A stretch of DNA of 64,000 nt, taken from positions 1-64,000 of the forward strand of contig WHVA01000001.1 in NCBI GenBank assembly GCA_015179125.1, in the 5' to 3' direction. This DNA is from Gautieria morchelliformis. Taxonomy: Eukaryota; Basidiomycota; Agaricomycetes; Gomphales; Gomphaceae. The translations under genes were made by a program, and so were the position numbers. How positions within the stretch are numbered: the first letter of the stretch is position 1; each line of letters starts with the position of its first letter. Of this stretch, positions 21,849 through 32,555 are shown one piece after another. Under the pieces are notes generated by a model. It did not search any database, was not told where the DNA came from, and saw only the letters and a list, made by a program, of their open reading frames with translations.

Positions 21849-22938
21849 AGGCGCCAGAGTCGAGAAAATGAGGGATAGAGTCTGATGAGGCGAGGACGAG
21901 ATCAGGGAGTCCGTGATCAAGTTTGTGCGCCATCCAGTTGACATTGCATGTGGTCCCTTTGTCTGTGCACGCGAAGGACCAGTCCATGTCATAGAGGCGA
22001 TCATCTGGTTGATAGAAGGAGATCGGGTATGACGGTGCAGAGTTGGGCATGGAGGGTCTGACCGAGGCAACATTGGCGGATTCGCTCTTCGGCTCCCCCG
22101 CAACATTGGTGATGGCGGCAAGGGCAGCGTCTTTTTCCTTCTTGGCACGAGCGCGGGGGCCACCACCTTCGTCACCGCCGCCGGGGCGCCAGCACTTCTC
22201 TTTGGAGTGACCGGGCTTGCTGCAGTCTGAGCAGATAACCCTAGGTGGCTTCTTGGACGTTAGGGCAGCGAGAGCCTCCTCGGTAGCAATAGCATGATTC
22301 GCATGACGGACCTTCGAGGCTTCGAAGTGCAAGCGGGCCTTGAGGCCGTCGAACGATATGCCGTCCCTGGTAGAGGTGAGTAGTCCTTCGAGCTGCTTGC
22401 GGATGGGGGTATAGAAGTCGTGAGAGAGAGCGTTGAGGCATATCATGATCATCCAGTCGTCCTCTTTTATGGGGCCGGCCGCGAACATGTCTTTCAAGGT
22501 GCGTTCGAGGGCGAGGAGCGTCACATCGATGTCGATGCCAGGGGTGAAGCGAGTTGAGAGGGCGCGCTTCAGTAGGGAGACCTGGTGCATCGGACCCAGA
22601 GTGGAGAAGGACTCGTGAATGCGCATCCAGGTGTCAGTGGCAGTAGCGCAGTGCGAGATGATATGGTGCAGCAATGGGTCCATCATGAGTTGGATGGTGA
22701 AGATGAGGGTAGTGTTCTTCGCAGTCCACAGTGCTTTCTCAGACACGTGAGTGTCGGGGGGAGAAATAGAGGAAGGGTCGTCTTTGTCAATATACTTCCA
22801 GAGGCCGCTAGTCGCGAGAAGGGCCTTGGCTTTGCTGGCCCAAGAGTCATAGTTCTCACCCCCTAGGAGTAGTTTAGACATCTTGGGGTGTGCCCAGTTT
22901 TCAGGAATGAAGGAGGTAATCGACGATGCGGTAGTCAT
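21820..22938 (-). pseudogene. Ty1/copia gag with start of protease, fused to gypsy pol
   Basis: The 372-codon frame starts MTTASSITSFIPENWAH and has the copia gag domain (LLLGGENYDSWASKAKALL, TLGPMHQVSLLKRALSTRF), a zinc knuckle CSDCSKPGHSKEKC, and begins the protease with HFLDSGAYSNF. Copia identity ends at about 21849. Downstream DNA is gypsy pol of element 2 (SSAKMAKASSATPL in another frame), so the protease, integrase and RT of the copia element are missing. The junction has a few bases of shared sequence. Confidence 0.8.
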
Positions 22939-23590
22939 GGCGAGAGGATAAGGTGGCTACTCGTGTACGAAAAAAAAACGATTTGATCTCAGAGGGAAAT
23001 TTGCACGGTGAAGATATGCGAAGTTATCAGCAGTGCAACGGTTGGCCCATAACCTATTGAATCTGCACTCTGATTAGCTCAGGCGTTCAGATGGACATGA
23101 ACGACTGTATTTATCATTACCTGCACTCTGATTAGCTACAGTGCGAGTAATGGTTCGTGAGTAGTGTATACTAATAGGTAGGGAGCGTGTTCTTACCTCA
23201 GGCGTTCAGATGGACATGAACGACTGAGGAAAAGGGGGAATAGCGGGGTTAGAAAAAGATAAAGGTACACATATGTGGGTCCATGTGTACCGTATGACAT
23301 CGTAGTTCCAACATTGATTGGACTCAATTGACCGTGAACAAAGTGGTGAAAGATTGACCCACCAAAGCACAGGTACGCAATGTATTGGTGTGTAGATGGG
23401 CGCTTGCGCTCTAGCCGACGATAGACGGCAGATGTCTATGGTAGAAAGGGCTCAGATATGTATCTAACATAAGATACATAGGGAGGTTTGAGCACAGAGG
23501 ACTACGTGGACTTACGCAGCCACGCGCGCAACTACATGGGCTACAGTAGACCACGTGACGCGACGTGCGGGTAGGCGCCGCTACCAGGAT
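22939..23590. other. Leader of the copia remnant and noncoding DNA
   Basis: Just upstream of the copia gag start is AT-rich sequence with two short repeats each present twice: CTGCACTCTGATTAGCT (23065 and 23123 regions) and CAGGCGTTCAGATGGACATG (23083 and 23198 regions). An LTR end could lie here, but I cannot define it. Confidence 0.35.
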
Positions 23591-23710
23591 TTCGGGTTTT
23601 TCCTGATGAAATATAAGCAACATTATCGACATACACAGCACATCCCCATCGCATTCGTAAACACCGGACCCACCAAACAAAGACAAACATGCACGCCGAC
23701 TCGCAGCATG
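23591..23710 (-). repeat. Dispersed repeat R, copy 2, left part
   Basis: Minus-strand sequence matches 5230-5370 (ATGTTTGTCTTTGTTTGGTG, ATGCGATGGGGATGTGCTGT). The copy continues at 26144 after a 2.4-kb insertion. Confidence 0.7.
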
Positions 23711-24304
23711 CACTGTGGATAGTGGAACCACTGAAAACCTTTAGTTTCAACCATTGAAATTTCAGTGGCTAAATCACTGCGTTCTGTGCATAATCCACTG
23801 AGTTTCCGAGATAAAGCCACTGAATTGTTTTCAGTGGAAAAGTGTTCATACCCATGAGTTTATTTCAGTGTGCATATCATGTAATTTCAGTGAGTTATTA
23901 TGGTATTTCCATGTTTAAATCATTGGATTTAAGTAGTAATATCATACAAATTCAGTGTTTATATCATGGACACTATAATGAGTTATCACCGAGGTTTCAT
24001 GGGGTAATCACGGAATGTCAGCTCAAATACACCAATAACTCAGCATAACAAGAGTGGAAATACCCATGGGTGGCTCCCCGCATTCCCATGATTTCTTTGC
24101 CGTTTTTCATTTGTTAGAGCCTGAGCTAGAAGGCGGATTTTCTGTGACTTAGGCACCCAAAGCCAGTGGAAGATCCAATGAAATATAGTGAAATAGCAGT
24201 CTATTTCTGGATGATATTCTAGTAATAACAGACATATAAGATGTAAAATACCTGCCAAGTCATTGAATTTCTACGGAGATACCACTGTATTCCAGCGTCC
24301 GGCG

Positions 24305-24905
24305 GGTCGGGGAAGGCGGCCGCGAGCGTGGCGTGCGGATAGCGCTCTGCGAGAGACGTGTCCGGGGCGCACGGTGTCATGGCACGGGGTGGCGGACGCA
24401 GGCCTGGTGTGGGTGTGGTGGTGGACTGTTGTTGGGGAACGGCCACTAAGAAATACTGCAGCTACCAGTGCAGGAACTTTGCATACAGCTTCGGGGTGTG
24501 CGTCTCATTGACCAATGCCGCGGGCGACAAGAGCACCTAGACGAAGCGTGTGACGAGCGCCACAATGCGCACGTGCTGCTCCATGTCCATGTCCAACAAG
24601 GCCGCGAACTCGGGATGCAGCATCCACAACAACATCATTCAGAACACCCACAGAAAAAAAAATGGCAGCCAACGTACCTTGAGCAGGAACACGTGCAGAA
24701 CTCACCCATCACGAAGAAGCAGTCGAGCACATATCGCAGGATCTCCAGTGGCGCATGCATGTCGATCAAATGCTTCACGACTGTGGTTGCGGCTTGCAGA
24801 CACTAACGAGAGAGAAAGACACGCAGTAGTCCAACCAGCCCATCCCATCCACCCCACGCACCGTTGCGAAGATGTCCCCTGCCTCGAAGCCGAATGAGTA
24901 CATCA
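24305..24905 (-). pseudogene. Fragment of a fungal Zn2Cys6 transcription factor (C-terminal part)
   Basis: Minus-strand exons read MRLVMYSFGFEAGDIFAT (near 24890), an intron (GTGCGT...TTAG, about 24802-24860), CLQAATTVVKHLIDMHAPLE and LRYVLDCFFVM (near 24730), an intron, then HPEFAALLDMDMEQHV, VLLSPAALVNETHTPKLYAK (near 24510) and a Pro-rich tail. This order is that of the fungal_trans regulator C-terminus. TAG codons interrupt it near 24537 (where glutamine is expected) and near 24470. The DNA-binding domain is not present in the element. The family assignment is by memory of conserved strings, so moderate. Confidence 0.6.
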
Positions 24906-25399
24906 CAAGACGCATATAGTAAGTTTACAGCGTCGGGAAAAAAAAAACAAAAACATGACGACTCACCGACAGTGGACAAAAACGGACACCACTCATACAC
25001 GCTCGACACCTTATGCAGCACCGACCCGAATGGCTGCGTCGTGTCATCGTCACTTCGTCAGTTCGCAGTCCCAACACCCCGCACCGCACGTGCTGGCAAT
25101 CAAGCGTAAGTGCGAGACAGAGCAGAAACGTGCCACAGAAACCGCCCACCGCATACACACAAGGACAAAAAATAAAAGCAACATTGGCATGGCGGAGAAA
25201 ACAGCATGAGAACGTAGCAAGCAACTTATACCCACCACAATGGGTGAGGTTGGTGTGGATCTGGAAACCAGAGACAGGTTGCCAGCGTGTACCATCCATG
25301 GGTGGTCGTGGCAGTAAGAAGGTAAACGAAATGTCACGTGATTACATAATCACGTTCTTGTTACCACAGCGAACCTACGATAATGAATTGCTGCGTCAG

Positions 25400-25640
25400 A
25401 TTCTCCCATCCATCTCATAGAGAAAAATGCCCGCCATAGAAGGCGCGTCCCAGAATGTGTCCTATAGGAAGCTTGACTTCATTGTGGTTCACACTATGCC
25501 TGTGTCGCGTGTGATTGGACTGGAGCACCCCGCTACGTACATCCTCATTTGAACTTGTGCAAACATCAAGAGGCACTTGACGGAGATGTCGCTAGGGATG
25601 CGGTGTCGAACGGGCTCGAGGCTAGGTGTAGGACAGAGCC
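25400..25640 (+). other. Unidentified coding-like piece inside the TIR element
   Basis: A plus-strand frame around 25429-25551 reads GASQNVSYRKLDFIVVHTMP and GLEHPATYILI. It has codon-like composition but no family that I recognise. It could be another captured exon. Confidence 0.25.
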
Positions 25641-26143
25641 GGTTAGTATTGTGAGTTATCATTTGATTTTCATTTCCTTAACATGGTGTTTTCAGTGCCA
25701 TTATCACATCCTCTCTCCCCTATATTCAATGCCCAGTCATGGAATTTCACTTACTGACTCAACGACATCCAGCGTTCCTCATCCATTATTTTCCCGGCCG
25801 ACCGCACGGATTTTCAATCAAGTTTTTGCCGACTTTTCATTGGTGTTACTTCCTTTTTTTTCTGTGACTATATCCTGGAGTTCCCATGCCTTGTTCACTG
25901 AAATTTCATGAGGTTGGGCATGTAAATTACCAGTGCATGTTACACTGAAATGTCATTAAAATATCATTGAAATTTTCAATGCCCAAACCACCTAAAATAC
26001 TTCAGTGATAATTTCAGTGAACATATTTACTGAAAAATTTTCAGTGGGTTTTTCATTGGGTGCTGTTTCAGTGGCAGAAGCCGTGAAAATTGAAATCCAG
26101 TGGGTCGGCCTATATGTTTTCAATGGTTCCGCTATCCACAGTG

Positions 26144-26990
26144 CATGCCGTCGCTGTTGCATGGTACGCCCATGTCATCCCTCTACTCCCTCCTCTTTCA
26201 CGGCACCACACATTTTACCCGTCCACTGCGATCGGTTCACCTCCCCTCACATGACACTAACAGCCTCCCCTCCCAGGCTTCTTATCACCCACCGTCCTCT
26301 CCAGCGCACGGACATGAACTGCTCATGATGTTTCCGGTGTGTCCGCCAGTGGTGGGGCGTGTGTATATATGCCGGGTGTAGAAAAGGCCAGCAAGAGGAA
26401 CGAGCAGAGTGTATGGTATTTCCCTTTGCATATAAACAGGCCGTCCATCCTGCATGACGCGTTTACTGCCTTCTGCCCCATGTCTCGCCATCCATCCATC
26501 TGCCAGCATGACCCAGACCCGGACACACAAACACGGACCCTGGAGACGCGGATGGTATGTCCCGTTGCCCAGTCCCTCGTGTCACTTACCGAGCGCCACT
26601 CGCTGCTCCCTAGACTCCACCCTCCCGCCCCTCACGTCCTGCACCGCCCTCCCACCCGCAGTGGGCCGGACGCGCACGACGCGCACGCCCACCGCGACAC
26701 GGGGGGGCTTCCACATGGAGGACGCACGCTGCCCGTGCGAGGCGCGTGCGCAGGGCGAGCTTGAGAAGAATCGGCACCTGGAGCGTGAGCGCGGCCACGG
26801 GACGTCCGCGTCGTTCAGCGTGCGTTTTTCGGCGACGGGGGCGGGGGCGGAGAAGGGGCTCGCGCGCACTCAGAGGGCGCACATGCGATGATACGGACCC
26901 TCCCATACAGCGGGAGTACTTCAAGGTGGCACCCGCGTGGGAGTTCAGACCCGCGGCCGAAAGCCGGTTTCATGTCGGTGGGGCGCACGT
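26144..26990 (-). repeat. Dispersed repeat R, copy 2, right part
   Basis: This is the reverse complement of 4330-5180 with good conservation (frames MSASGGACVY-MPGVEKASKRNE shared). The GC-rich inner part contains a frame with REYFKVAP-type and RPAAESRFH strings in both copies. I do not recognise a family. Confidence 0.7.
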
Positions 26991-27430
26991 GCACGGGATT
27001 GGCGCAGCGGGGTCTGGGGACGAGCCTCCCCAAAGCGGCGCAGGGGCCTGGGGCTGGGGCTGGGGCTGGAGAGCAGGACCAATGTCGATGTGTCTTGATG
27101 ACGCTGTGTGTCTCACCTGGGGGCCGCGTACACGACACATGTGAGCACGTGCGTGTGTCGTCCTGCACATCCCCGCACCCACAACAACTACAGCCGCACC
27201 GCAGCGCCACACACCCCCCGCAAGCCTCATCACCCACGCCCACCACCGGCGCCGCCAGCGCACCCTTACCCGCACCCTTACCCATACCGGCCCCCCTGCC
27301 AGAGCCCCCCAGACCCCGCCACCGCCACGCCGACAAATGCACGAGCTGCGTCTTCGTTAACCCGCCCACCACGCCACTCGGGCACGGGAACGGGAAAGGA
27401 CCAGCGCCCAACGCATACCACACGCACGTG
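26991..27430. other. GC-rich, Pro-rich region without assigned gene
   Basis: Open frames on both strands are low-complexity (Pro/Ala/His-rich). The copia element interrupts this GC-rich region, which continues at 33201-33480. No domain is visible. Confidence 0.35.
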
Positions 27431-27435
27431 CTCCT
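27431..27435. repeat. Target-site duplication of the copia element, left
   Basis: CTCCT, repeated at 33196-33200. Confidence 0.9.
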
Positions 27436-28051
27436 TAATATAAATCAGAGTAAGGGGTTGGGGTCGAGTGAATAATGATGTGATAAAGATCTCAAGCAGT
27501 GTTCTAGTTGAGAGATAAGAGCAATGTTCTAGAGTTCTAGATTTAAGCAATGTTCTTGGTGCAATAAGAGTTGAGGAGGAAACAATAATAGTCCAAAGAA
27601 GCTTATGACTCGAAGCTCTAGGGAAAAAGATTGTTAAGTCACTTGTTTATTCGTATCTAGAGTCCAAGTATTTAAGCAGTGTAGGATAGGAGGAAATAAT
27701 CATGTGTGAATGTAATAATCATGTGAAATATGATGCTACTTAGGGGATGGGAGCATAATGATGTCAACAGTGATGCAACAGCTCCTATATGGCTAATCTC
27801 TTCATAAATGATGGAGATGATGCAATAAATGATGTCAGACCAGTAGAATGACGACTCGACTCGATAATAGGCATGAAAATGAACTCTTAACTCAATGGTA
27901 CGCATGTCTGCGCCTCGACTCGATGTTTGACTCATGGTACGCATGTATGCGCCTCGACTCGACTTGGAATGATGGGAAAATAAGGTGAGTGATAAGAGAA
28001 ATGAGAAGTAAGATTGTCCTGATTGAAACTCTCCTTCCTCCTCCAATAACA
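27436..28051 (-). repeat. Copia 3' LTR
   Basis: Element-sense ends are TGTTATTGGAGG and CTGATTTATATTA. It contains two near-repeats of TGGTACGCATGT...GCGCCTCGACTCGA. Confidence 0.95.
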
Positions 28052-28066
28052 CTCCCCCTCAAACTC
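28052..28066 (-). promoter_or_regulatory. Copia polypurine tract
   Basis: Element-sense TTTGAGGGGGAG immediately precedes the 3' LTR. This is the usual second-strand primer site. Confidence 0.8.
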
Positions 28067-29906
28067 GACGTATTCCTAGAAATTCTAGGATATGGAGATG
28101 TTTGCGTGGAGATAATGGCTTTGTGAGAATGTCCGCAGGATTGTCCATCGCAGGAATATAATGTAGTTTAATGTTTCCATTGGTGATCTGTTCCTTTGTG
28201 TAATGGAAGTGAACATCAATATGTTTTGTGCGACTGTTATTGATGTTGTCTTGGGAAAATGCGATGGAGGATTGGTTGTCGGTAAATATGGTGATGGGAG
28301 CAAGGTTATGCTGAAAATCTTTTCCCATTCTTATAAGCCATATTCCTTCTGCTGATGCAAAGGATCCTGCAACCAGTTCCGATTCCATTGATGATCGGCT
28401 CACAAGATTCTGTTTCTTTGATGCCCAAGAGATAGGGCCACCATTGAACATAAAAACCCATCCTGTGGTAGACTTCCTATCATCCTTGTCTCCTGCGAAG
28501 TCTGCGTCTGTGAATCCTGCAAGTCCATGAGCATATCCCTTTGTGCCATCACCATGACTTGAGAATGTGATGCCAAATTCTTTTGTGTTGATTAAGTAGC
28601 GTAGAATTCGTTTGGCAGCTTCCCAGTGAGTGATATTGGGTTTGGATGCAAATTGTGCACATTTGTTGACTGCATAGGATATGTCTGGTCGAGTGGCCAC
28701 TGCACAGTAGTTGAGACTTCCAATCAATGATGAATAGGATATATCCATAATATCATTTGGATTGGTGGAGATTCTGAATTCGATGTTTGGGTCCATGGGT
28801 GAGTTTATAGCACGTCCAGCTGTAACATCGAATCGTTTTGAAATAGAGTTGATAAAGGATGGTTGGGAAATATGAATGGTGCCCAGTTCTTGATTCCTGA
28901 TGATTCGAATTCCCAAAAGCCGGCTTGGTTCACCTAGGTCTTGGATGTCAAAGCTCCCCCTCACATCTCTGATCATTTTCTCCATTGTTTCCTTGGAATT
29001 TGCAGCCATTAATCCATCATCCACATACCAGCCCACTACAGCCACCTCTCCTTTGTCTCCAAACCTGAAAAACATTGTTTGATCTGCTTCCCCTGCCTTG
29101 AACCCCATCTTCTCTAATTCCTTCCTCAAAGTATTGTGCCACACTCTTCCTGATTGTTTCAACCCATAGATCCCCTTGGTTAACTTGCAGACAAGATGTT
29201 CCTCTCCTGACTTGATAAAACCCTCTGGTTGGCGCATATACACAGTGTCCTCAAGTTTGCCATTGAGATATGCGCCCTTTACATCCACATGGCGCAGTTC
29301 AAGGTTGTACTTGCAACCTAATGCAAGAATGAGTCGAATTGAGGTTAATCTGATAGTGGGGGAGAATGTTTCTTGATAATCGATGCCTGGAACTTGTGAA
29401 AAGCCTTGTGCCACTAGTCTTGATTTGAAATTGTTTATATCGCCTATATTGTCTCGTTTGACTCTGAAAACCCAACGGCATCCTATAATATTCGTGTTCG
29501 GAGGACATTCGACCAGGGTCCAGGTATAGTAACCTGTGAGTGTGTCGTATTCCACCTCGCATGATTTCCTCCACTGTGATGCATTTTCCGAGCTCATAGC
29601 CTCCTTGTAGTTGCTTGGTTCATCCTCTGCAAGAGTCACGAATGCTGCTTCCACCTCCTCAAGTTCCTTCCTCCCATGCGCCATAGCAATCATCTCTTTC
29701 ATCAGTGCTGCGTGTCTCCTTCCTCTTCCATACTCCACATTTGATGGATCCATCCATGGACCTTTGGAAAAATCCTTTGGAGCGATTTCTTCTTCAATTT
29801 CTTCTTCTTCTGCTTCTCTGTCTTCTTCCTCTGTTCTCAGCTCCACTCCTTCGATCTCTTCCTCATGCTCTATCTTCTTCTCCTCCTCTTCGACTTGTTG
29901 TAATAT
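28059..29906 (-). CDS. Copia reverse transcriptase and RNase H
   Basis: This is the 3' part of the copia polyprotein, in the same frame as the gag-integrase part. After an acidic linker come CRWVFRVKRDNIGDINNFK, HVDVKGAYLNGKLEDTVYM, LTKGIYGLKQSGRVWHNTL and the catalytic WYVDDGLMAANS of RT, then LLGIRI. RNase H follows with FTDADFAGDKDDRKSTTGW, SRSSMESELVAGSFASAEG and TIFTDNQSSIAF, and the tail NPADILTKPLSPRKH. All catalytic acids are visible. The frame is open from the codon after TGA 29907-29909, so the protein would need readthrough or reversion of that stop. Confidence 0.93.
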   Translation of the reverse strand: MLQQVEEEEKKIEHEEEIEGVELRTEEEDREAEEEEIEEEIAPKDFSKGPWMDPSNVEYGRGRRHAALMKEMIAMAHGRKELEEVEAAFVTLAEDEPSNYKEAMSSENASQWRKSCEVEYDTLTGYYTWTLVECPPNTNIIGCRWVFRVKRDNIGDINNFKSRLVAQGFSQVPGIDYQETFSPTIRLTSIRLILALGCKYNLELRHVDVKGAYLNGKLEDTVYMRQPEGFIKSGEEHLVCKLTKGIYGLKQSGRVWHNTLRKELEKMGFKAGEADQTMFFRFGDKGEVAVVGWYVDDGLMAANSKETMEKMIRDVRGSFDIQDLGEPSRLLGIRIIRNQELGTIHISQPSFINSISKRFDVTAGRAINSPMDPNIEFRISTNPNDIMDISYSSLIGSLNYCAVATRPDISYAVNKCAQFASKPNITHWEAAKRILRYLINTKEFGITFSSHGDGTKGYAHGLAGFTDADFAGDKDDRKSTTGWVFMFNGGPISWASKKQNLVSRSSMESELVAGSFASAEGIWLIRMGKDFQHNLAPITIFTDNQSSIAFSQDNINNSRTKHIDVHFHYTKEQITNGNIKLHYIPAMDNPADILTKPLSPRKHLHILEFLGIRRV

Positions 29907-32555
29907 TCAAGTAGTATCAGTCCTGTCAACGAATGGTAATTCTTCATCATACTGCCATTCCTGTACAGGCCTCGGCTCCTCAGGCTGGAAAATAACAGGG
30001 AGTCTGGATTCACGTTGCCAGAGTGTAGGTGTGTCGTCTGCATCAGTTCCATGAATAGAGACTCGTTCTATGTGATTCAGCTCATCAAAGACAACGTCCC
30101 TGGACTTCAGCAGTGTATGTGTGCGTGGAACCCAGACCTTGTAAGCCTTGGAATTGTCGAAATATCCAACAAATATTCCTTCCACTGACTTGTAATCTCC
30201 CTTTCTCCTTGTTGCTTTAGGAATCAAGGCCCAGCACTTGGAGCCATAAGTGCGAAGCCAATTCACCTTTGGTTTTACTAGCCAGAAGGCCTCATAAGGT
30301 GATTTGTTGATCCTATGATGCAAAATTCGATTTTTGACAAAATTGACCGTGTGCACTCCAGAGACCCAAAATCGATTCGAGAGTCCAGCATCATGCTGAA
30401 GGGTCAATGCTCCTTCTTGAAGGGTCCTGTTGTATCTTTCAGCAATGGCATTATGCTCTGGAGTATAGGGAGAAGTGGTTTGATGAGCGATTCCAAGGTC
30501 TTTGCATAACTTTTGAAATTCCTTCCCCATATATTCTCCTCCATTATCTGTCCTCACTCTCCTCACATCCTCTCCTTTCTGCTTCTTCAACCATGCAATA
30601 TATCCCTTGAATGAATTGGTAACAGTGGCACATTCCTTGTTCTTCAAGAAATCAATACTGACATAGCGAGTTTTGTGATCAATCCAGGTCACAAAATATC
30701 GAAAGCCATTGATGGAGACGTCGAATGGACCACAAAGGTCAGAGGAAATGATATCTCCAATTTTCTCTGGTAATTCTTCTGTACTTTTGAAAGGTGCGCG
30801 TGTTTGCTTGCCAAAGGGACAATGTGAGCATTGGCTCATGTACTGGTCCTCCTCCACATCAGGGAGTCCATCAACTGTTTGCAACCTCGACATAGTCTCC
30901 AGTGTTGATGGCGCGGCATGTGCAAGCCTATGATGCCAAAGTGTAAGCTCACTTGGCTCACCAGAATATTCCACAGTCTCTACAGGGTGTTGAACTGATG
31001 TTGCCATATATGCGAATAAATTGTTGATTTTTGTTCCTTTTGCAACAATTTCCCCATTATAGAGCAGTGAAGTGTCCCCTCGACTGAAAACCACATCTAC
31101 ATTTGCTGTTGTCATCCTCCCAACAGAAAGTAGATTGGCATCGAGTTTTGGGACAAAAATGACATTTTGCAATGTCAACTCCAAGGGTGGTAGGTTCATA
31201 GACTCATCACTTTGAAGTGTGATGCGAATTGTCCCCTTTTGACTAGCCTCGAAGGCCTCACCACTTGCAGTCTCGACCAATATAGTAGGAGTCGAGTGAA
31301 TTTCATCAAAGAGTTCCAATCTGCCGCATATATGACTTGATGCTGCAGAGTCCACCAACCACATATGAGACCTGTCTTGTATGGCTGATAGAGCTGATGT
31401 TTTTGTGGATAAAACAACACTCTTGGATTGGTCTTCTTCTTGTTCAGAGATATATGCCATCATAACAATATTCTTTGTCGATGCATTGGCAAATCTTGAT
31501 GATGGCACTGAAGAATTATTTGAAGAATTGTTGGCTCCTGCAGGCACAGTTTGATGCATCTGTGAGGCAACTGTTGGAGAGTTCCAAACAGGAGCTGATC
31601 GATTGCCACTTCCTCCCGGCCAAATACCCCCTCTTCCACCTCTTGCAACACTTGCTCCTCGACCCCTGCCTCCCCATGGGTCTTGTCCTGCCAGCCCCCC
31701 TCCTGGTGCGAAACATCTTGAAGCTGAATGACCCTCCTTTCCACAATTATTGCAGTTGTAAAATGGTCTCTGATTGTTATTTGTTGGATAGGGGGTGTTC
31801 CATGGTTTTGTGGTGGGGTATGCAGAGTTATTAGGTCGTCCTGCCCCCTTTGATTGTACCACAAAAGCCGTAGCTGCTTGATTCGATATTTCCACCGCAC
31901 TTAAATCCGCCTCATGAGCCTCTAGCTTCTCCTCAATGACATCTATGTCCCCAGTGATCATCCTGATGGTTTGAGCGATAGGCCTCCAGGATTCAGGTAC
32001 ATTCCTGAGGACAGTGGCAGCATGGGTAGAATCAGCAATGATCTCACCCATTTTTGCCAATTGATTCCTGTACTCCTTCATTATAGTGAGGTAGGAGGAG
32101 ACAGATTGTCCTTCGGTCATGTGATAATTTTCATATCTTGTGCGAATGATGCTGATTTTGCTAGGGTCTGTAGACTCGAATTTCCTTGTCAGGATCTCCC
32201 ATGCTATAGCTGAAGATTCTGTAGAGTCGATGGCTGTTTGGAGTTCAGGGGTAATACACAGGAGTATTTGGCTATAAGCCACATTGTTCCTGTCGTGCCA
32301 CTCGTCCTGGAGCTGAGTTAATGGAATATTACCAACAGTCTCAACCCCATTGAGGATTACTACAGCCCTGTTGGTGACATCTGGATAGTCATCTGCTCCT
32401 GTGATCATTCTGTAAAGGCCTCTGTCTCGAGAAGTAGCCAACAACTCTCTCTTCCAAGACATCCAGTTATCCTTACTCAGCTTTGGTTTTATATCCCTAA
32501 ACTTGTGGATATCATGTTTAGGATGAGGGAGGGCGGTCATGATCTGTTGGGCCAT
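29907..32555 (-). CDS. Copia gag, protease and integrase
   Basis: The 882-codon frame starts MAQQIMTALPHPKHDIHKF about 25 bp from the 5' LTR. Gag has KLSKDNWMSWKRELLAT and a CCHC knuckle CNNCGKEGHSASRC (about residue 270). The protease motif is WLVDSAASSHICG. The integrase has HHRLAHAAPS with CSHCPFGK (zinc site), SSDLCGPFDVS, RTDNGGEYMG and EHNAIAERYNRTLQEG, i.e. the D,D,E set. The frame ends DRTDTT at TGA 29907-29909 and resumes in frame with ILQQVEEEE. Confidence 0.95.
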   Translation of the reverse strand: MAQQIMTALPHPKHDIHKFRDIKPKLSKDNWMSWKRELLATSRDRGLYRMITGADDYPDVTNRAVVILNGVETVGNIPLTQLQDEWHDRNNVAYSQILLCITPELQTAIDSTESSAIAWEILTRKFESTDPSKISIIRTRYENYHMTEGQSVSSYLTIMKEYRNQLAKMGEIIADSTHAATVLRNVPESWRPIAQTIRMITGDIDVIEEKLEAHEADLSAVEISNQAATAFVVQSKGAGRPNNSAYPTTKPWNTPYPTNNNQRPFYNCNNCGKEGHSASRCFAPGGGLAGQDPWGGRGRGASVARGGRGGIWPGGSGNRSAPVWNSPTVASQMHQTVPAGANNSSNNSSVPSSRFANASTKNIVMMAYISEQEEDQSKSVVLSTKTSALSAIQDRSHMWLVDSAASSHICGRLELFDEIHSTPTILVETASGEAFEASQKGTIRITLQSDESMNLPPLELTLQNVIFVPKLDANLLSVGRMTTANVDVVFSRGDTSLLYNGEIVAKGTKINNLFAYMATSVQHPVETVEYSGEPSELTLWHHRLAHAAPSTLETMSRLQTVDGLPDVEEDQYMSQCSHCPFGKQTRAPFKSTEELPEKIGDIISSDLCGPFDVSINGFRYFVTWIDHKTRYVSIDFLKNKECATVTNSFKGYIAWLKKQKGEDVRRVRTDNGGEYMGKEFQKLCKDLGIAHQTTSPYTPEHNAIAERYNRTLQEGALTLQHDAGLSNRFWVSGVHTVNFVKNRILHHRINKSPYEAFWLVKPKVNWLRTYGSKCWALIPKATRRKGDYKSVEGIFVGYFDNSKAYKVWVPRTHTLLKSRDVVFDELNHIERVSIHGTDADDTPTLWQRESRLPVIFQPEEPRPVQEWQYDEELPFVDRTDTT

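Larger units (their letters stand above)
23711..26143. mobile_element. TIR element with captured transcription-factor fragment
   Basis: Left end CACTGTGGATAGTGGAACCA and right end (reverse complement) CACTGTGGATAGCGGAACCA match over 28 bp with two C/T differences. CATG flanks both ends. It sits inside copy 2 of repeat R, whose halves rejoin on removal. The subterminal regions (23720-24250, 25640-26140) are AT-rich and full of TTTCAGTG strings; the centre is GC-rich and holds gene fragments. No transposase was recognised, so the superfamily is open. Confidence 0.75.

Noticed and set aside
26339-27475. Long GC-rich frames on both strands as genes
   Set aside because: They are low-complexity, open on several frames at once because of high GC, and lie partly in a dispersed repeat; no domain visible.
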